A stretch of DNA of 64,000 nt, taken from the NCBI RefSeq assembly GCF_023736155.1, contig NZ_JAMLJJ010000003.1, forward strand, positions 310,001-374,000, in the 5' to 3' direction. Positions 8,756-19,992 of the stretch are shown piece after piece (positions within the stretch are counted from its first letter, which is position 1; every line of letters begins with the position of its first letter). Both the position numbers and the translations under genes were made by a program. The notes under the pieces were generated by a model. It was not told where the DNA came from, did not search any database, and saw only the letters and a program-made list of their open reading frames with translations. This DNA is from Larsenimonas salina. GTDB lineage: Bacteria > Pseudomonadota > Gammaproteobacteria > Pseudomonadales > Halomonadaceae.

Positions 8756-9325
8756 TCAGCTAACAGGGGTCACTTTGAAACGACCGACATCGCAGCCCGT
8801 CTCGGCGGCGCTTTGTGTTTGCTCGGCCACGGTGCGCAAATCATTGCCCTGGGCCTGAAGGATCTGGTCCATCGCGCCTGCGAACCAGCCGGTAAACATG
8901 TATTCGATCTTCCGGTTCACCTTGCCCATCTGATAGACGAAGGCGCTGTGTTCAAGACGTACGCTTGCCGTACCGGCGTCCAGGTCGAACTCTTCGGTAA
9001 TGAACAAACCCCAGCCACGCTGAGACAGACGGTTCATGTAGTGTTCGAATACGTCACGGCCTTCAAGGCCATGCATTTCGGCTTCTTTTTCACACCAGTG
9101 CCAAGCGCTCTTGTAACCGGCGTGATAAAGGATTTCGGCGTATTTCTCGGCGCCGAGGGCTTCTTCTATAGCGACGTGGTTATTGACGAAGAAATGGCGC
9201 GGAACATACAGCATCGGCAGAGCATCCGTTGTCCAGATGCCTGTTTCACTGTCGACTTCGATCGGTAATTGCGGGGCGGTAGTAGTCACAGTCGTCAACC
9301 TCAAATTTTTGTCGTTGTTACACAT
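8756..9325 (-). CDS. DUF5943-like protein of the betaine operon
   Basis: A 189-residue soluble protein of unknown function. It resembles the conserved hypothetical that lies between the dipeptidase-like gene and dgcA in pseudomonads (I believe DUF5943). The segment LYVPRHFFVNNHVAIEEALG and the Cys/Trp-rich AGYKSAWHWCEKEAEMHG near 75-95 faintly recall 4-vinyl-reductase (V4R) ligand-binding domains; this is a weak impression. ATG at 9325 has no obvious ribosome site. A GTG at 9289 lies about 9 bases after GAGG and would give MTTTAPQLPIEVDSETG, which may be the true start. The gene is 21 bp from the upstream stop and 11 bp from dgcA, so it is clearly in the operon. Confidence 0.82.
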   Translation of the reverse strand: MCNNDKNLRLTTVTTTAPQLPIEVDSETGIWTTDALPMLYVPRHFFVNNHVAIEEALGAEKYAEILYHAGYKSAWHWCEKEAEMHGLEGRDVFEHYMNRLSQRGWGLFITEEFDLDAGTASVRLEHSAFVYQMGKVNRKIEYMFTGWFAGAMDQILQAQGNDLRTVAEQTQSAAETGCDVGRFKVTPVS

Positions 9326-9346
9326 GAATCGGTGATGGTGTTGCTA

Positions 9347-10324
9347 TCAGGCACCCCAAACATCGCGGAGTACGCGCACCCAGTTCTCGCCCATGATCTT
9401 GCGAACCTGCTTCTCGCTCATTCCGCGGCGAAGCAGGGCTTCGGTCAGGTTGGGGAATTCACCGACCGTACGAATGCCTTTCGGGTTAATGATTTCACCA
9501 AAGCGCGTCAGACGACGTGCGTACCCCTTGTCGTGGGTCAGCCACTCGAAGAACTGCTGATCGTGACCTTGGGTAAAGTCGGTGCCGATGCCGATGGCGT
9601 CTTCACCCACGATATTCATGACGTACTCGATCGCTTCGACGTAGTCGTCGACGGTGGCATTGACGCCAGCGCGCAGGAACGGCGTAAACATGGTGACACC
9701 GACAAAGCCACCGTTATCGGCGATGAACTTGAGCTCTTCGTCGGACTTGTTGCGCGGGTGTTCTTTCAGGCCAGAGGGCAGGCAGTGGGAGTAGCAGACC
9801 GGCTTCTTGGATTCGAGAATGACTTCCTGACTGGTCTTGGAACCGACGTGGGACAGGTCGCACATCATGCCAACGCGATTCATTTCGGCAACGATTTCAC
9901 GACCGAAGCCAGATAGGCCGCCGTCACGCTCGTAGCACCCGGTACCGACCAGGTTCTGAGTGTTGTAGCACATCTGAACGATGCCAACGCCGAGCTTCTT
10001 GAAGATTTCAACGTAGCCGATCTGGTCTTCGAACGCGTGGGCATTTTGAAAACCGAAGATAATGCCGGTCTTGCCTTCTTCCTTGGCACGGGTGATGTCT
10101 TCAGTGGTGTGAACCGGGCGGACCAGATCGCTGCACTCATCCATCAGCTTCTGAGTGCTGACGATATTGTCGACGGTGGCCTTGAACCCTTCCCATACGG
10201 AAACCGTACAGTTCGCTGCAGTCAGACCGCCTTTGCGCATATCTTCCAGCAGTTCGCGTTCCCATTTGGCAATAATCAGGCCATCGATAACGATAGCGTC
10301 GTTGTGCAGTTCGGACGGGGTCAT
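9347..10324 (-). CDS. Membrane-dipeptidase-like (M19 family) protein of the betaine operon
   Basis: A 325-residue protein with the fold signatures of renal dipeptidase, first gene of the dgc operon. Family landmarks are IVIDGL near 11-16, CDLSHVG (H159), VCYSHC (H180) and AIGIGTDF (243-250). The expected N-terminal HxD metal pair is replaced by L16 and I18, and the bridging Glu of the GGH-type segment is Q93 (FQNAHAF). The canonical di-zinc site therefore looks incomplete and peptidase activity is doubtful. An in-frame upstream methionine at 10459 exists, but ATG at 10324 has the GGAG-type ribosome site and matches the family start. No signal peptide is seen, so it is probably cytoplasmic. 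The equivalent pseudomonad gene sits in the same place, which suggests a real role in betaine or sarcosine metabolism. Confidence 0.87.
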   Translation of the reverse strand: MTPSELHNDAIVIDGLIIAKWERELLEDMRKGGLTAANCTVSVWEGFKATVDNIVSTQKLMDECSDLVRPVHTTEDITRAKEEGKTGIIFGFQNAHAFEDQIGYVEIFKKLGVGIVQMCYNTQNLVGTGCYERDGGLSGFGREIVAEMNRVGMMCDLSHVGSKTSQEVILESKKPVCYSHCLPSGLKEHPRNKSDEELKFIADNGGFVGVTMFTPFLRAGVNATVDDYVEAIEYVMNIVGEDAIGIGTDFTQGHDQQFFEWLTHDKGYARRLTRFGEIINPKGIRTVGEFPNLTEALLRRGMSEKQVRKIMGENWVRVLRDVWGA

Positions 10325-10457
10325 GACTTTCTCCACTCTCTGGTTGTGGGGGTCAGCATATCCCCGCCTAGTTGCTAAGCGACGTTTGGATGCGACAACC
10401 TTTATTCCAAAAGCGTCAGTCGGGCCGGTAGCACTGGACGACCAAACGCGTTCTGAC
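10325..10457 (-). promoter_or_regulatory. Promoter region of the dipeptidase-dgc-etf operon
   Basis: The gap between the gbdR terminator and the first operon gene. It should hold the operon promoter and a site for the GbdR-type activator. AAGCGACG and ATGCGACA lie about 13 bp apart near 10376-10395 and form an imperfect direct repeat, an arrangement compatible with an AraC-family operator but unproven. Confidence 0.4.
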
Positions 10458-10489
10458 ATAAAAACGCCTGACTGAGTGCCAGGCGTTTA
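10458..10489 (-). terminator. Rho-independent terminator of gbdR
   Basis: Inverted arms AAACGCCTG and CAGGCGTTT around a 9-base loop, directly after the gbdR stop. On the minus strand the stem runs into a T-rich tail. Confidence 0.82.
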
Positions 10490-10506
10490 CGAGTGAAAAA
10501 GACGTT

Positions 10507-11637
10507 TTAGCGAGGAATCCGAATCGTGGCGTAGGTGGGCTCGCCCTTGGCATTCGATAGGGCCAACTGCGCGCTTGAAAACGTGGCCGCCGCCAGGACG
10601 ACCGGCTCCTGACTGGGCAACACATCAACGGGCTTGTGATGCGCTCGCGAAAGCAGCTCAATGCGCTCATCACGCGGCGGGGTACCGTAGTACTCGCGGT
10701 AGCATTTCGAAAAGTGCGGCGTCGAGACAAACCCACAGGCCGAGGCAACTTCGATAATTGAAAGCGAGGTTTGCTTCAGAAGTTGCCGTGCGCGGGTGAG
10801 GCGCAGTTTGAGATAGTAACGGGATGGCGAGCAGTGCAGGTATTTCTGGAACAGCCGCTCGAGCTGACGCCTTGACACATCAACGTAACGCGCGAGTTCG
10901 GCCAGGCTGATCGGTTCTTCCAGATTCGATTCCATCAGCGCAACGATTTCCAAAAGCTTGGGCTGTGTCGTGCCTAGGATATGTTTGAGCGGTACGCGCT
11001 GCATGTCCTGTTCGCTTCGCATGCGCTCGTAGATAAACATCTCCGAGATACCGACGGACAATTCGCGTCCATGATCGTGGCCGATCATGTTGAGCATCAT
11101 GTCAAGTGGCGCGGTTCCGCCTGAGGCGGTAAAGCGGTCTTGATCAATGGAAAAGAGTCGCGTAGTCAGTTCTACCTTGGGAAATGCTTCCTGCATTGAG
11201 GCCAGACATTCCCAATGGACGCTCGTTTCCACCCCATCCAGCAAGCCGGCACGAGCAAGCGCCCAGCTTCCGGTACAAATCGCGCCCATGCGCGCTGAAG
11301 CGCGGGCCTGTTTCTGAAGCCACAGCACATGGTCCCGTGTCACACTGACCTGAGGCGCAACACCACCACAGACGATGACGCCATCGAGCTCCGGCACCTG
11401 AGTCATCGACGCATCAGGAGTGACCATCAAGCCATCGCTTGCTCGAAGCGGCGCTCCATCGATGCTGATCGTGTACCACCGGTAAAGCTCCTCTCCCGCT
11501 AGCTGGTTTGCCATACGAAGAGGCTCGATGGCCGATGCCAGCGAGATCAGGGTGAAATTTTCCAACAACAAAAACCCGATGCACTGCCCTTTTTGAGACG
11601 GGATCTCTCTTGAACGATCATTGATATTCGTTACCAT
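10507..11637 (-). CDS. gbdR: GbdR-type transcriptional activator (GATase1-like plus AraC domains)
   Basis: A 376-residue regulator with an N-terminal DJ-1/PfpI-like amidotransferase domain (about 18-195, with the nucleophile-elbow segment GAICTGSWALA, C121) and a C-terminal AraC/XylS double helix-turn-helix (about 235-335, IVALMESNLEEPISLAELAR then ASACGFVSTPHFSKCYREY). This is the GlxA/GbdR architecture. In Pseudomonas GbdR senses betaine or dimethylglycine and activates gbcA, gbcB and dgcAB. Its position immediately upstream of the dgc operon and near gbcAB supports that role. ATG at 11637 follows AGGAGTGACCT. CdhR or SouR (carnitine, sarcosine) share the architecture and cannot be fully excluded. 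Confidence 0.87.
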   Translation of the reverse strand: MVTNINDRSREIPSQKGQCIGFLLLENFTLISLASAIEPLRMANQLAGEELYRWYTISIDGAPLRASDGLMVTPDASMTQVPELDGVIVCGGVAPQVSVTRDHVLWLQKQARASARMGAICTGSWALARAGLLDGVETSVHWECLASMQEAFPKVELTTRLFSIDQDRFTASGGTAPLDMMLNMIGHDHGRELSVGISEMFIYERMRSEQDMQRVPLKHILGTTQPKLLEIVALMESNLEEPISLAELARYVDVSRRQLERLFQKYLHCSPSRYYLKLRLTRARQLLKQTSLSIIEVASACGFVSTPHFSKCYREYYGTPPRDERIELLSRAHHKPVDVLPSQEPVVLAAATFSSAQLALSNAKGEPTYATIRIPR

Positions 11638-11951
11638 AGGTCACTCCTCATTGCTTGTTGTTATGTTTATTGCGCGGCTGATGGTTCACGTCGCTGCCCA
11701 CCAGGTGGCGGGACACGTATATTATTAAGAATTGATGACACGCACACTTATACGTTATTAGACTCCAGTCTGCTCGAAGACATCTATGGAATCTGGCAAT
11801 CCGGTTCTATCATTGAAATAGTTAATATTGATGCCGGTTTATTTTCAACGGCCTGCACTGCATAAATTTGCTTTCTCTTAAGCGACAATTAGTGTTTTAA
11901 GACCGACAGGTTTACTGTTTATTCCAGAAGCGACCCAAAAGGCCACACACG
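11638..11951. promoter_or_regulatory. Divergent gbdR/gmhB intergenic region
   Basis: 314 bp without a gene, noticeably AT-rich from about 11710 onward. It must hold the divergent promoters of gbdR and gmhB. I see no strong hairpin, repeat or clearly recognisable operator in it. Confidence 0.45.
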
Positions 11952-12518
11952 ATGGGCAATCTGATCATTCTCGACCGAGATGGCACGATTAATGAGGACT
12001 CCGCTAGCTACATCAAATCCAGCGATGAGTGGCAGCCCATCCCCGGGTCTATCGAAGCTATCGCCCGGCTATCTCAGGCGGGCCACACCATCGCCATCGC
12101 GACTAATCAATCCGGTCTGGCGCGAGGATTGTTCGATGAAGCGGCGCTGGCGGCCATGCATACCAAGATGACCGCTTTGATCGAGGATGCCGGCGGGCGC
12201 ATCGCCCATATCGCTTACTGTCCTCACGGCCCGGACGATCAATGCGAGTGCCGAAAACCCGGTACCGGGCTTCTGGAAAACATCCGTGACCATTTAGGCT
12301 ACACGACACTCAATAACAGCTGGATGGTGGGCGACACCCTGAGAGACCTTCAAGCCGGTGAGGCCATGGGGTGTCGGTTGGCACTGGTCAAGACAGGCAA
12401 GGGCAAGGATGCAGAGAAAGAATTGACGGCATTGCGTCATCCAAGCTCTGTTGTGGTGTCCCGCTGCCTGCAAGAATTCGCTGACACCCTGATCGCAAAT
12501 ACTCATCAAAATGCATAA
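11952..12518 (+). CDS. gmhB: D-glycero-beta-D-manno-heptose 1,7-bisphosphate 7-phosphatase
   Basis: HAD-superfamily phosphatase of 188 residues that removes the 7-phosphate of heptose bisphosphate on the way to ADP-heptose for lipopolysaccharide inner core. The HAD nucleophile motif is ILDRDGTIN, with D8 and D10. The family zinc loop is complete: C90, H92, C98 and C100 in CPHGPDDQCECRKPG. Motif III/IV is MVGDTLRDLQAG near 143-154. Full length for GmhB; ATG at 11952 follows AAAGG. It stands alone on the plus strand, convergent with argC. In many proteobacteria gmhB lies near glyS and plsC; here it abuts the gyrB-dnaA region. Confidence 0.93.
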   Translation: MGNLIILDRDGTINEDSASYIKSSDEWQPIPGSIEAIARLSQAGHTIAIATNQSGLARGLFDEAALAAMHTKMTALIEDAGGRIAHIAYCPHGPDDQCECRKPGTGLLENIRDHLGYTTLNNSWMVGDTLRDLQAGEAMGCRLALVKTGKGKDAEKELTALRHPSSVVVSRCLQEFADTLIANTHQNA

Positions 12519-12576
12519 ACCAAAATACATGTATACCGTGCTTTAACGCAGGGCGTTCAATGGCACTTCTTAACCA

Positions 12577-12604
12577 GTAGGGTGTTTCATGTGAAACACC
12601 CTAC
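12577..12604. other. parS-like site within a 28 bp palindrome
   Basis: TGTTTCATGTGAAACA at 12583-12598 differs from the consensus parS TGTTTCACGTGAAACA at one central base. It is embedded in a larger inverted repeat (GTAGGGTGTTTCAT / GTGAAACACCCTAC) with a single mismatched central pair. It lies between the convergent gmhB and argC genes. No T-tract follows on either strand, so a centromere-like ParB site is more likely than a terminator. Confidence 0.7.
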
Positions 12605-12608
12605 TCGA

Positions 12609-13571
12609 TCACGCGTCGAGCCCTGACGTCAGCCCCATCGATTCGTCAAGCCCCAGTGCGATGTTCATGCACTGCACTGCCGCGCCCGCGGCTCCTTTAC
12701 CCAGGTTGTCCAGGCGAGCCATGAGCGTGAGTCGTTCGCCATTACCAAACACGAACAGATCCGCTCGGTTGGTATCATTGCACCCTTGAACATCGAAAAA
12801 GCCCTGATCAAGATTGGTCGCATCCTCGTCGAACGCCATCACTCGAATGAAAGGCTCGTCGCGATAATGCATTCTGAGTGCCGAGACCACCGATTCAGGT
12901 GTGACACCACGCGCCATCTGACCGATATGAAGCGGGATGCTCACCGTCAGGCCTTTCAAAAAGTTTCCGACCACGGGCGTGAATACGGGTGCGGCCTCGA
13001 GATGGCCGTGCTGGGTCATTTCAGGCAGATGCTTGTGCATCAACCCAAGTGCGTACATTCGGGGACTTTGAAGCTTGGGATCACTGCTCGATTCATAGTC
13101 GGCAATCATCTGTTTGCCGCCGCCGCTGTAGCCTGTCAGCGAGAAGGCCGAAAGGGGCGTTGAGGCCGGCAAAAGCCCCGCCTCGACCAGCGGCCGCACC
13201 AATAGAATGAATGCGCTGGCGTGGCATCCCGGGTTCGCAATACGCCGACTGCCCCGAATTGCCTCCCGCTGCCCTCGCGTCAACTCCGGCAAACCATAGG
13301 CCCAGTCATCGTTTGTTCGAAAAGCCGTGCTGGCATCGATGATGGTGGTATCCGGGTTATCCAGTATAGCCACCGCCTCACGTGACGCATCATCCGGCAA
13401 ACACAGAAAGGTCACATCGGAGGCATTAATCAGCCGTGCTCGTTCCCGAGCATCGCGTCGCTGATTTTCATCGATCCGAAGGATTTCAAGATCATCACGC
13501 GCCTTGAGATAATCCATCAATCTGAGCCCTGCGGTACCCGACTGACCATCCACGTACACTTTCGGTGCCAT
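12609..13571 (-). CDS. argC: N-acetyl-gamma-glutamyl-phosphate reductase, type 2
   Basis: Arginine biosynthesis enzyme of 320 residues that reduces N-acetylglutamyl phosphate to the semialdehyde with NADPH. The short type-2 form starts [20 protein letters not shown], the NADP-binding segment, and the catalytic cysteine is C116 in [20 protein letters not shown] and [11 protein letters not shown] segments further on fit the family. The upstream in-frame ATG at 13622 is less likely than ATG at 13571, which has AAAGAGG and matches the family N-terminus. It is single-gene, convergent with gmhB and separated from gyrB by a terminator and a parS site. Confidence 0.93.
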   Translation of the reverse strand: MAPKVYVDGQSGTAGLRLMDYLKARDDLEILRIDENQRRDARERARLINASDVTFLCLPDDASREAVAILDNPDTTIIDASTAFRTNDDWAYGLPELTRGQREAIRGSRRIANPGCHASAFILLVRPLVEAGLLPASTPLSAFSLTGYSGGGKQMIADYESSSDPKLQSPRMYALGLMHKHLPEMTQHGHLEAAPVFTPVVGNFLKGLTVSIPLHIGQMARGVTPESVVSALRMHYRDEPFIRVMAFDEDATNLDQGFFDVQGCNDTNRADLFVFGNGERLTLMARLDNLGKGAAGAAVQCMNIALGLDESMGLTSGLDA

Positions 13572-13667
13572 TACCTGACCTCTTTCAACCAGTTCGATTC
13601 GTTGTTGCTTATCATAACGCACCTGGCTCCATCACGCCGAGCGGCGTAACCGGCATTCAGCCTCTAC

Positions 13668-13694
13668 TAAAAAAAGCCGGCATAAGCCGGCTTT
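13668..13694 (-). terminator. Rho-independent terminator of gyrB
   Basis: Arms AAAGCCGGC and GCCGGCTTT with a 4-base ATAA loop. Read on the minus strand downstream of gyrB the stem is followed by a run of T. Confidence 0.88.
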
Positions 13695-13701
13695 CAATCG
13701 A

Positions 13702-13717
13702 TGTTTCACGTGAAACA
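13702..13717. other. Chromosomal parS site (perfect consensus)
   Basis: An exact TGTTTCACGTGAAACA 16-mer, the canonical ParB-binding centromere. It lies 9 bp past the gyrB stop codon in the gyrB-argC gap, about 6 kb from the dnaA-rpmH gap. The cognate ParA and ParB are encoded at 55.7-57.4 kb. Confidence 0.95.
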
Positions 13718-13725
13718 TCATATCG

Positions 13726-16161
<2,436 letters not shown>

Positions 16162-17247
16162 TCACGCCGCCGTCAATCGTCCATCGCTGATGTGAAAATG
16201 CGCCATGTCTGTAGGCCCACGCCACACATCATCGAGCAAATGCCGATCAATGCCGGTAAGAAAAATCTGACATGTCATCTGTTCGAGAAGCCCGCAGAAT
16301 GCCTGCCGATGCGTCTCGTCCAGTTCGGCCGCCAGGTCGTCGATCAGATAGATGCACTGTCGCCCGGTGGCTTCTTCAAGCCAGTGCCCCTGTGCCAATT
16401 TCATGGCACTGACCACCAGTTTTTGCTGACCGCGAGACAACACCTGCGCCGCCGGATATTTTCCAACCCGAAGACGAAGATCCGCGCGCTGCGGTCCTTG
16501 TTGGGTGAAGCCCATCTGCCGGTCGGTATCGATGCTTTGAGACAGCACGTCGTCCAGCGGTCGAGCCTTGTCCCACCCGCGGTAGTAGCGGAGCTGAAGC
16601 CCGGGCAGATCAACCAGTTCGGCCAGAATGCGTTCGAACACCGGCCGAAAGGCCTGGATGTACTCCTGGCGCATCTGGTCAAGCCTTTGCCCCCAGCGGG
16701 CCAGCTCGGCGCTCCAAACCGCGATGGCCTGACGGTCCATTCTATCATGTCTTAAAAGCGCGTTCCGATGTTTCAACGCCCGGCGAGTCGCGCGCCAGAG
16801 GTCGAAAAATTCGGAATTGACGTGAAAGACGCCCCAATCGAGAAACTCTCGCCGAGACGCAGGCGCCCCCTCGATCAAGCGAAAGGCATCCGGATTGATC
16901 ACCTGCATGGGCAGCTTTTCAGCAAGGGTGGCAATCCGGTCGACGCGCTCTCCCGATACACGAAGCTCGACCCCATCACCGCTTCGCTGCCGGCGCACGC
17001 CAAGCGGGACCGGCACCGTTCCGGCCAGCCGGCCGAAGACAGTCAACCCGTCCGCCTCGTGATGGATTGCGTGCTTGAGCTGATGAGTGCGAAACGAGCG
17101 CGCCATCCCGAGGATGTGCAGCCCTTCCAACACACTGGTCTTGCCGCTGCCATTGGCGCCGGTAATCAGATTGATGTGGTTGCTGGGGGTGATGTCGATC
17201 GGCGCCAGATTGCGAAGGCCCGTACACCGAAACTGATCAAGGGGCAT
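16162..17247 (-). CDS. recF: DNA replication and repair protein RecF
   Basis: SMC-like ATPase of 361 residues that loads RecA at gaps and helps replication-fork restart. Walker A is GANGSGKTSVLEGLHILG near 30-47; the signature segment is QVLSRGQQKLVVSAMKLA near 280; Walker B is YLIDDLAAELD near 310. ATG at 17247 gives the family N-terminus MPLDQFRCTGLRNLAPIDI; an in-frame methionine at 17310 adds a basic tail not typical of RecF. It sits 64 bp after dnaN in the conserved dnaA-dnaN-recF-gyrB order. Confidence 0.95.
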   Translation of the reverse strand: MPLDQFRCTGLRNLAPIDITPSNHINLITGANGSGKTSVLEGLHILGMARSFRTHQLKHAIHHEADGLTVFGRLAGTVPVPLGVRRQRSGDGVELRVSGERVDRIATLAEKLPMQVINPDAFRLIEGAPASRREFLDWGVFHVNSEFFDLWRATRRALKHRNALLRHDRMDRQAIAVWSAELARWGQRLDQMRQEYIQAFRPVFERILAELVDLPGLQLRYYRGWDKARPLDDVLSQSIDTDRQMGFTQQGPQRADLRLRVGKYPAAQVLSRGQQKLVVSAMKLAQGHWLEEATGRQCIYLIDDLAAELDETHRQAFCGLLEQMTCQIFLTGIDRHLLDDVWRGPTDMAHFHISDGRLTAA

Positions 17248-17311
17248 AGTGGCTCGAAGAGATAGAATCGCTTGGGGTCGATCCGGCGACGAACGCCGCC
17301 GGAGAAACACA

Positions 17312-18415
17312 TCAAAGGCGCATCGGCATGACCACGTACAGCGCGTCGCTGCCGCCGGTGGCCTCCATGAGTGCGCTGGAATTGGGGTCGGACAGAGTCA
17401 TCTGAACCTGCTCGGTGCCAAGCACGCTCAAGACATCGACCAGATACCCGACGTTGAACCCGATTTCCAGGGGCGCGCCACTGTACTCGACAGAGACGAT
17501 CTCTTCGGCTTCTTCCTGGTCGGGGTTGTTGGCCGTAACCCGTAGCGTGCCCTCTTCCAGGTTCAACCGAACGCCTCGGTACTTCTCGTTTGAGAGGATT
17601 GCAGTACGCGACAGCACCTGGCGCAGCTCGGCCCGGTCGGCCATGAACTGCTTGTCACCGTTTTTCGGCACGACCCGCTCATAATCCGGGAACTTGCCGT
17701 CGACCAGTTTCGAGGTGAACGTGTAATTGCCCGTGCGAGCACGCAGATGGTTGTCACCGATGATCAGGGTCAGCGGCTCATCGCTGTCATCAAGCAAACG
17801 CGACAGTTCGATGACGCCCTTGCGGGGCAGGATCATCTTGGTTGGCGTCTCGAGTGCAAACTCGGCAGGTTTTGCGCACATGGCCAGCCGGTGGCCATCG
17901 GTCGCAACAGCGCGCACCAGCTGGTCACTCAGATCGATCAACATACCATTGAGGTAATAGCGAACGTCCTGCTGCGCCATCGCAAAGGACGTCGCATCGA
18001 TCAAGTGCTTGACCGTACCGCGAGTCAACGTGATCTCGGCCTTACTCTGACCTTCATCGATATTGGGAAACTCGGCAACCGGCAGCGTCGACAGCGTGAA
18101 CCGAGAGCGTCCGGCCCGCACAACCGCACGGCTATCCTCGACCGTGACCGAGATTACCGAACCTTCAGGCAGCGACTTGCAGATGTCCATCAGCTTACGC
18201 GCGGGAACCGTGGCGCTGCCCGGCTGCTCCACCGAATCCGGTACGGTGCGCCCGACCAGCTCAACCTCAAGATCGGTGCCGGTCAGAGACAGCTCATGCT
18301 CATCAACGCTCAAAAGAACGTTCGACAGCACCGGCAGCGTCTGACGGCGTTCGACCACGCCCGCAACCAGAGTTAGCGGACGCAGCAGGGCTTCACGGGA
18401 AATGGAAAATTTCAT
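17312..18415 (-). CDS. dnaN: DNA polymerase III sliding clamp, beta subunit
   Basis: Processivity clamp of 367 residues, the normal length, that encircles DNA as a dimer. It starts MKFSISREALLRPLTLVAGV and ends in the family C-terminus DALYVVMPMRL. Three repeated clamp domains span the length, with AVATDGHRLAMC near 170 marking the second. It is 59 bp downstream of dnaA and co-oriented with it, matching the conserved operon. The gap to dnaA has no terminator, so co-transcription is likely. Confidence 0.97.
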   Translation of the reverse strand: MKFSISREALLRPLTLVAGVVERRQTLPVLSNVLLSVDEHELSLTGTDLEVELVGRTVPDSVEQPGSATVPARKLMDICKSLPEGSVISVTVEDSRAVVRAGRSRFTLSTLPVAEFPNIDEGQSKAEITLTRGTVKHLIDATSFAMAQQDVRYYLNGMLIDLSDQLVRAVATDGHRLAMCAKPAEFALETPTKMILPRKGVIELSRLLDDSDEPLTLIIGDNHLRARTGNYTFTSKLVDGKFPDYERVVPKNGDKQFMADRAELRQVLSRTAILSNEKYRGVRLNLEEGTLRVTANNPDQEEAEEIVSVEYSGAPLEIGFNVGYLVDVLSVLGTEQVQMTLSDPNSSALMEATGGSDALYVVMPMRL

Positions 18416-18474
18416 GAAACGTCACTCTTGTCGTGTGCAACATATAACGCGCGCAATACCTCAGTGCCGCGGCG

Positions 18475-19992
18475 TTAACTGGTCAGTAGCCGCATGAGGT
18501 TCTTGTAATCCTCACGAATGTCGGCATTTTCGGTTTGAAGCTCGGCCACCTTACGACACGCGTGCAGTACCGTTGTGTGGTCTCGGCCACCAAACGCATC
18601 GCCGATTTCCGGCAGGCTATGATTGGTCAGCTCTTTGGCAAGGGCCATCGCAACCTGCCGAGGCCGTGCAATCGAGCGGGTGCGACGCTTGGAATGCAGA
18701 TCGGCCACCTTGATCTTGTAGTACTCGGCGACGGTGCGCTGGATATTATCAACGCCGACCTGCTTGTCCTGCAGGGCCAACAGATCCTTGAGCGACTCAC
18801 GAATAAATTCCTGATCGATGTGGCGCCCGGTAAAGTGTGAGTCGGCGATGACCTTCTTGAGCGCGCCTTCAAGCTCACGCACGTTGGAGCGAATTTTCTG
18901 GGCAATGAAAAAGGCCGCGTCGTGGGGCAGATCGACCTGAGCCTGGTCGGCCTTTTTCATCAAGATCGCCACGCGAGTCTCGAGCTCCGGCGGCTCGATC
19001 GCGACCGTTAGCCCCCACCCGAAACGAGACTTCAATCGTTCCTCCACGCCGCTGATCTCTTTTGGATAGCGGTCGGAGGTCAAAATCATCTGCTGTCCGC
19101 CTTCAAGCAGGGCATTGAAGGTATAAAAGAACTCTTCCTGCGAGCGTTCCTTGCCGGCAAAGAACTGGATGTCATCGATCAGAAGCGCATCGACGCTTCG
19201 ATAGAAGCGCTTGAAGTCGTTGATGGCATTGAGCTGAAGCGCTTTGACCATATCCGCCACGAAGCGCTCGGAGTGCAAATACACCACGCGAGCGTTATCA
19301 CGAAGTCCAGCCAGGTGGTTACCGACCGCATGCATCAAGTGCGTTTTACCCAGGCCAACACCGCCATAAAGAAACAAGGGGTTATAAGCGCCCCCCGGAT
19401 TCTCGGCGACCTGGCGTGACGCCGCGCGCGCAAGCTGGTTTGACTTGCCCTCGACAAAGGTTTCAAAGGTGAAATTGGGGTTCAAGCCGCTCTGGTGCTT
19501 GAGGCTGCCCTCAACCTGAACATGGCGCTCGCCGCTTGAGGAGCGCTGATTCTGGCCACTCGTGCCCGAGCCCGACGGCATTGCCGGTTCGCTGGCCGGC
19601 CGTGGGGCGTCCTGCCGATTTGACATGTTCATGCGCCCGGCGGATGGCATCTTGGGGGGAACCGGCGCGGCGGGTGCCTCATCGTTTGACGTTCGCGTCG
19701 AACCCGCCGCTGCAGATGTCACAGCAGGATTTGATACACTGCGCCGGCTGCCGATACCAAGGCTGACCTTGGGCGGCTTGCCCGGCGACAGTTCGCGCAT
19801 CATTTCGTTGATGCGCTTTAGATACTTGTCGTTGACCCAATCGCGCACGAACCGGTTGGGCGCAAGCAGCTCAACCTCGTTCGCGTCTTCGACGGCCTCG
19901 GCCTGCAATGGACGAATCCAGGTATTGAACTGCTGTGAGCTCAACTCGTCCTGCAGATAATCAAGGCATTTTTGCCACAAAGCGATAGACAC
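18475..19992 (-). CDS. dnaA: Chromosomal replication initiator DnaA
   Basis: AAA+ initiator of 505 residues that binds DnaA boxes and melts oriC. Domain I is at about 1-85 ([20 protein letters not shown]). A long Pro/Ser-rich domain II linker runs about 88-165. Domain III has Walker [12 protein letters not shown] and the sensor/Walker [12 protein letters not shown]. Domain IV carries the DNA-binding signature [16 protein letters not shown]. The start codon is GTG at 19992 with a GAGG ribosome site. It is first in the dnaA-dnaN-recF-gyrB operon and divergent from rpmH; DnaA boxes in its upstream gap suggest autoregulation and possible origin function. Confidence 0.97.
   Translation of the reverse strand: MSIALWQKCLDYLQDELSSQQFNTWIRPLQAEAVEDANEVELLAPNRFVRDWVNDKYLKRINEMMRELSPGKPPKVSLGIGSRRSVSNPAVTSAAAGSTRTSNDEAPAAPVPPKMPSAGRMNMSNRQDAPRPASEPAMPSGSGTSGQNQRSSSGERHVQVEGSLKHQSGLNPNFTFETFVEGKSNQLARAASRQVAENPGGAYNPLFLYGGVGLGKTHLMHAVGNHLAGLRDNARVVYLHSERFVADMVKALQLNAINDFKRFYRSVDALLIDDIQFFAGKERSQEEFFYTFNALLEGGQQMILTSDRYPKEISGVEERLKSRFGWGLTVAIEPPELETRVAILMKKADQAQVDLPHDAAFFIAQKIRSNVRELEGALKKVIADSHFTGRHIDQEFIRESLKDLLALQDKQVGVDNIQRTVAEYYKIKVADLHSKRRTRSIARPRQVAMALAKELTNHSLPEIGDAFGGRDHTTVLHACRKVAELQTENADIREDYKNLMRLLTS

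Noticed and set aside
12577-12604. Terminator for gmhB or argC
   Set aside because: Strong inverted repeat but without a T-run on either strand; the core is a near-perfect parS 16-mer, so it is called a ParB site.
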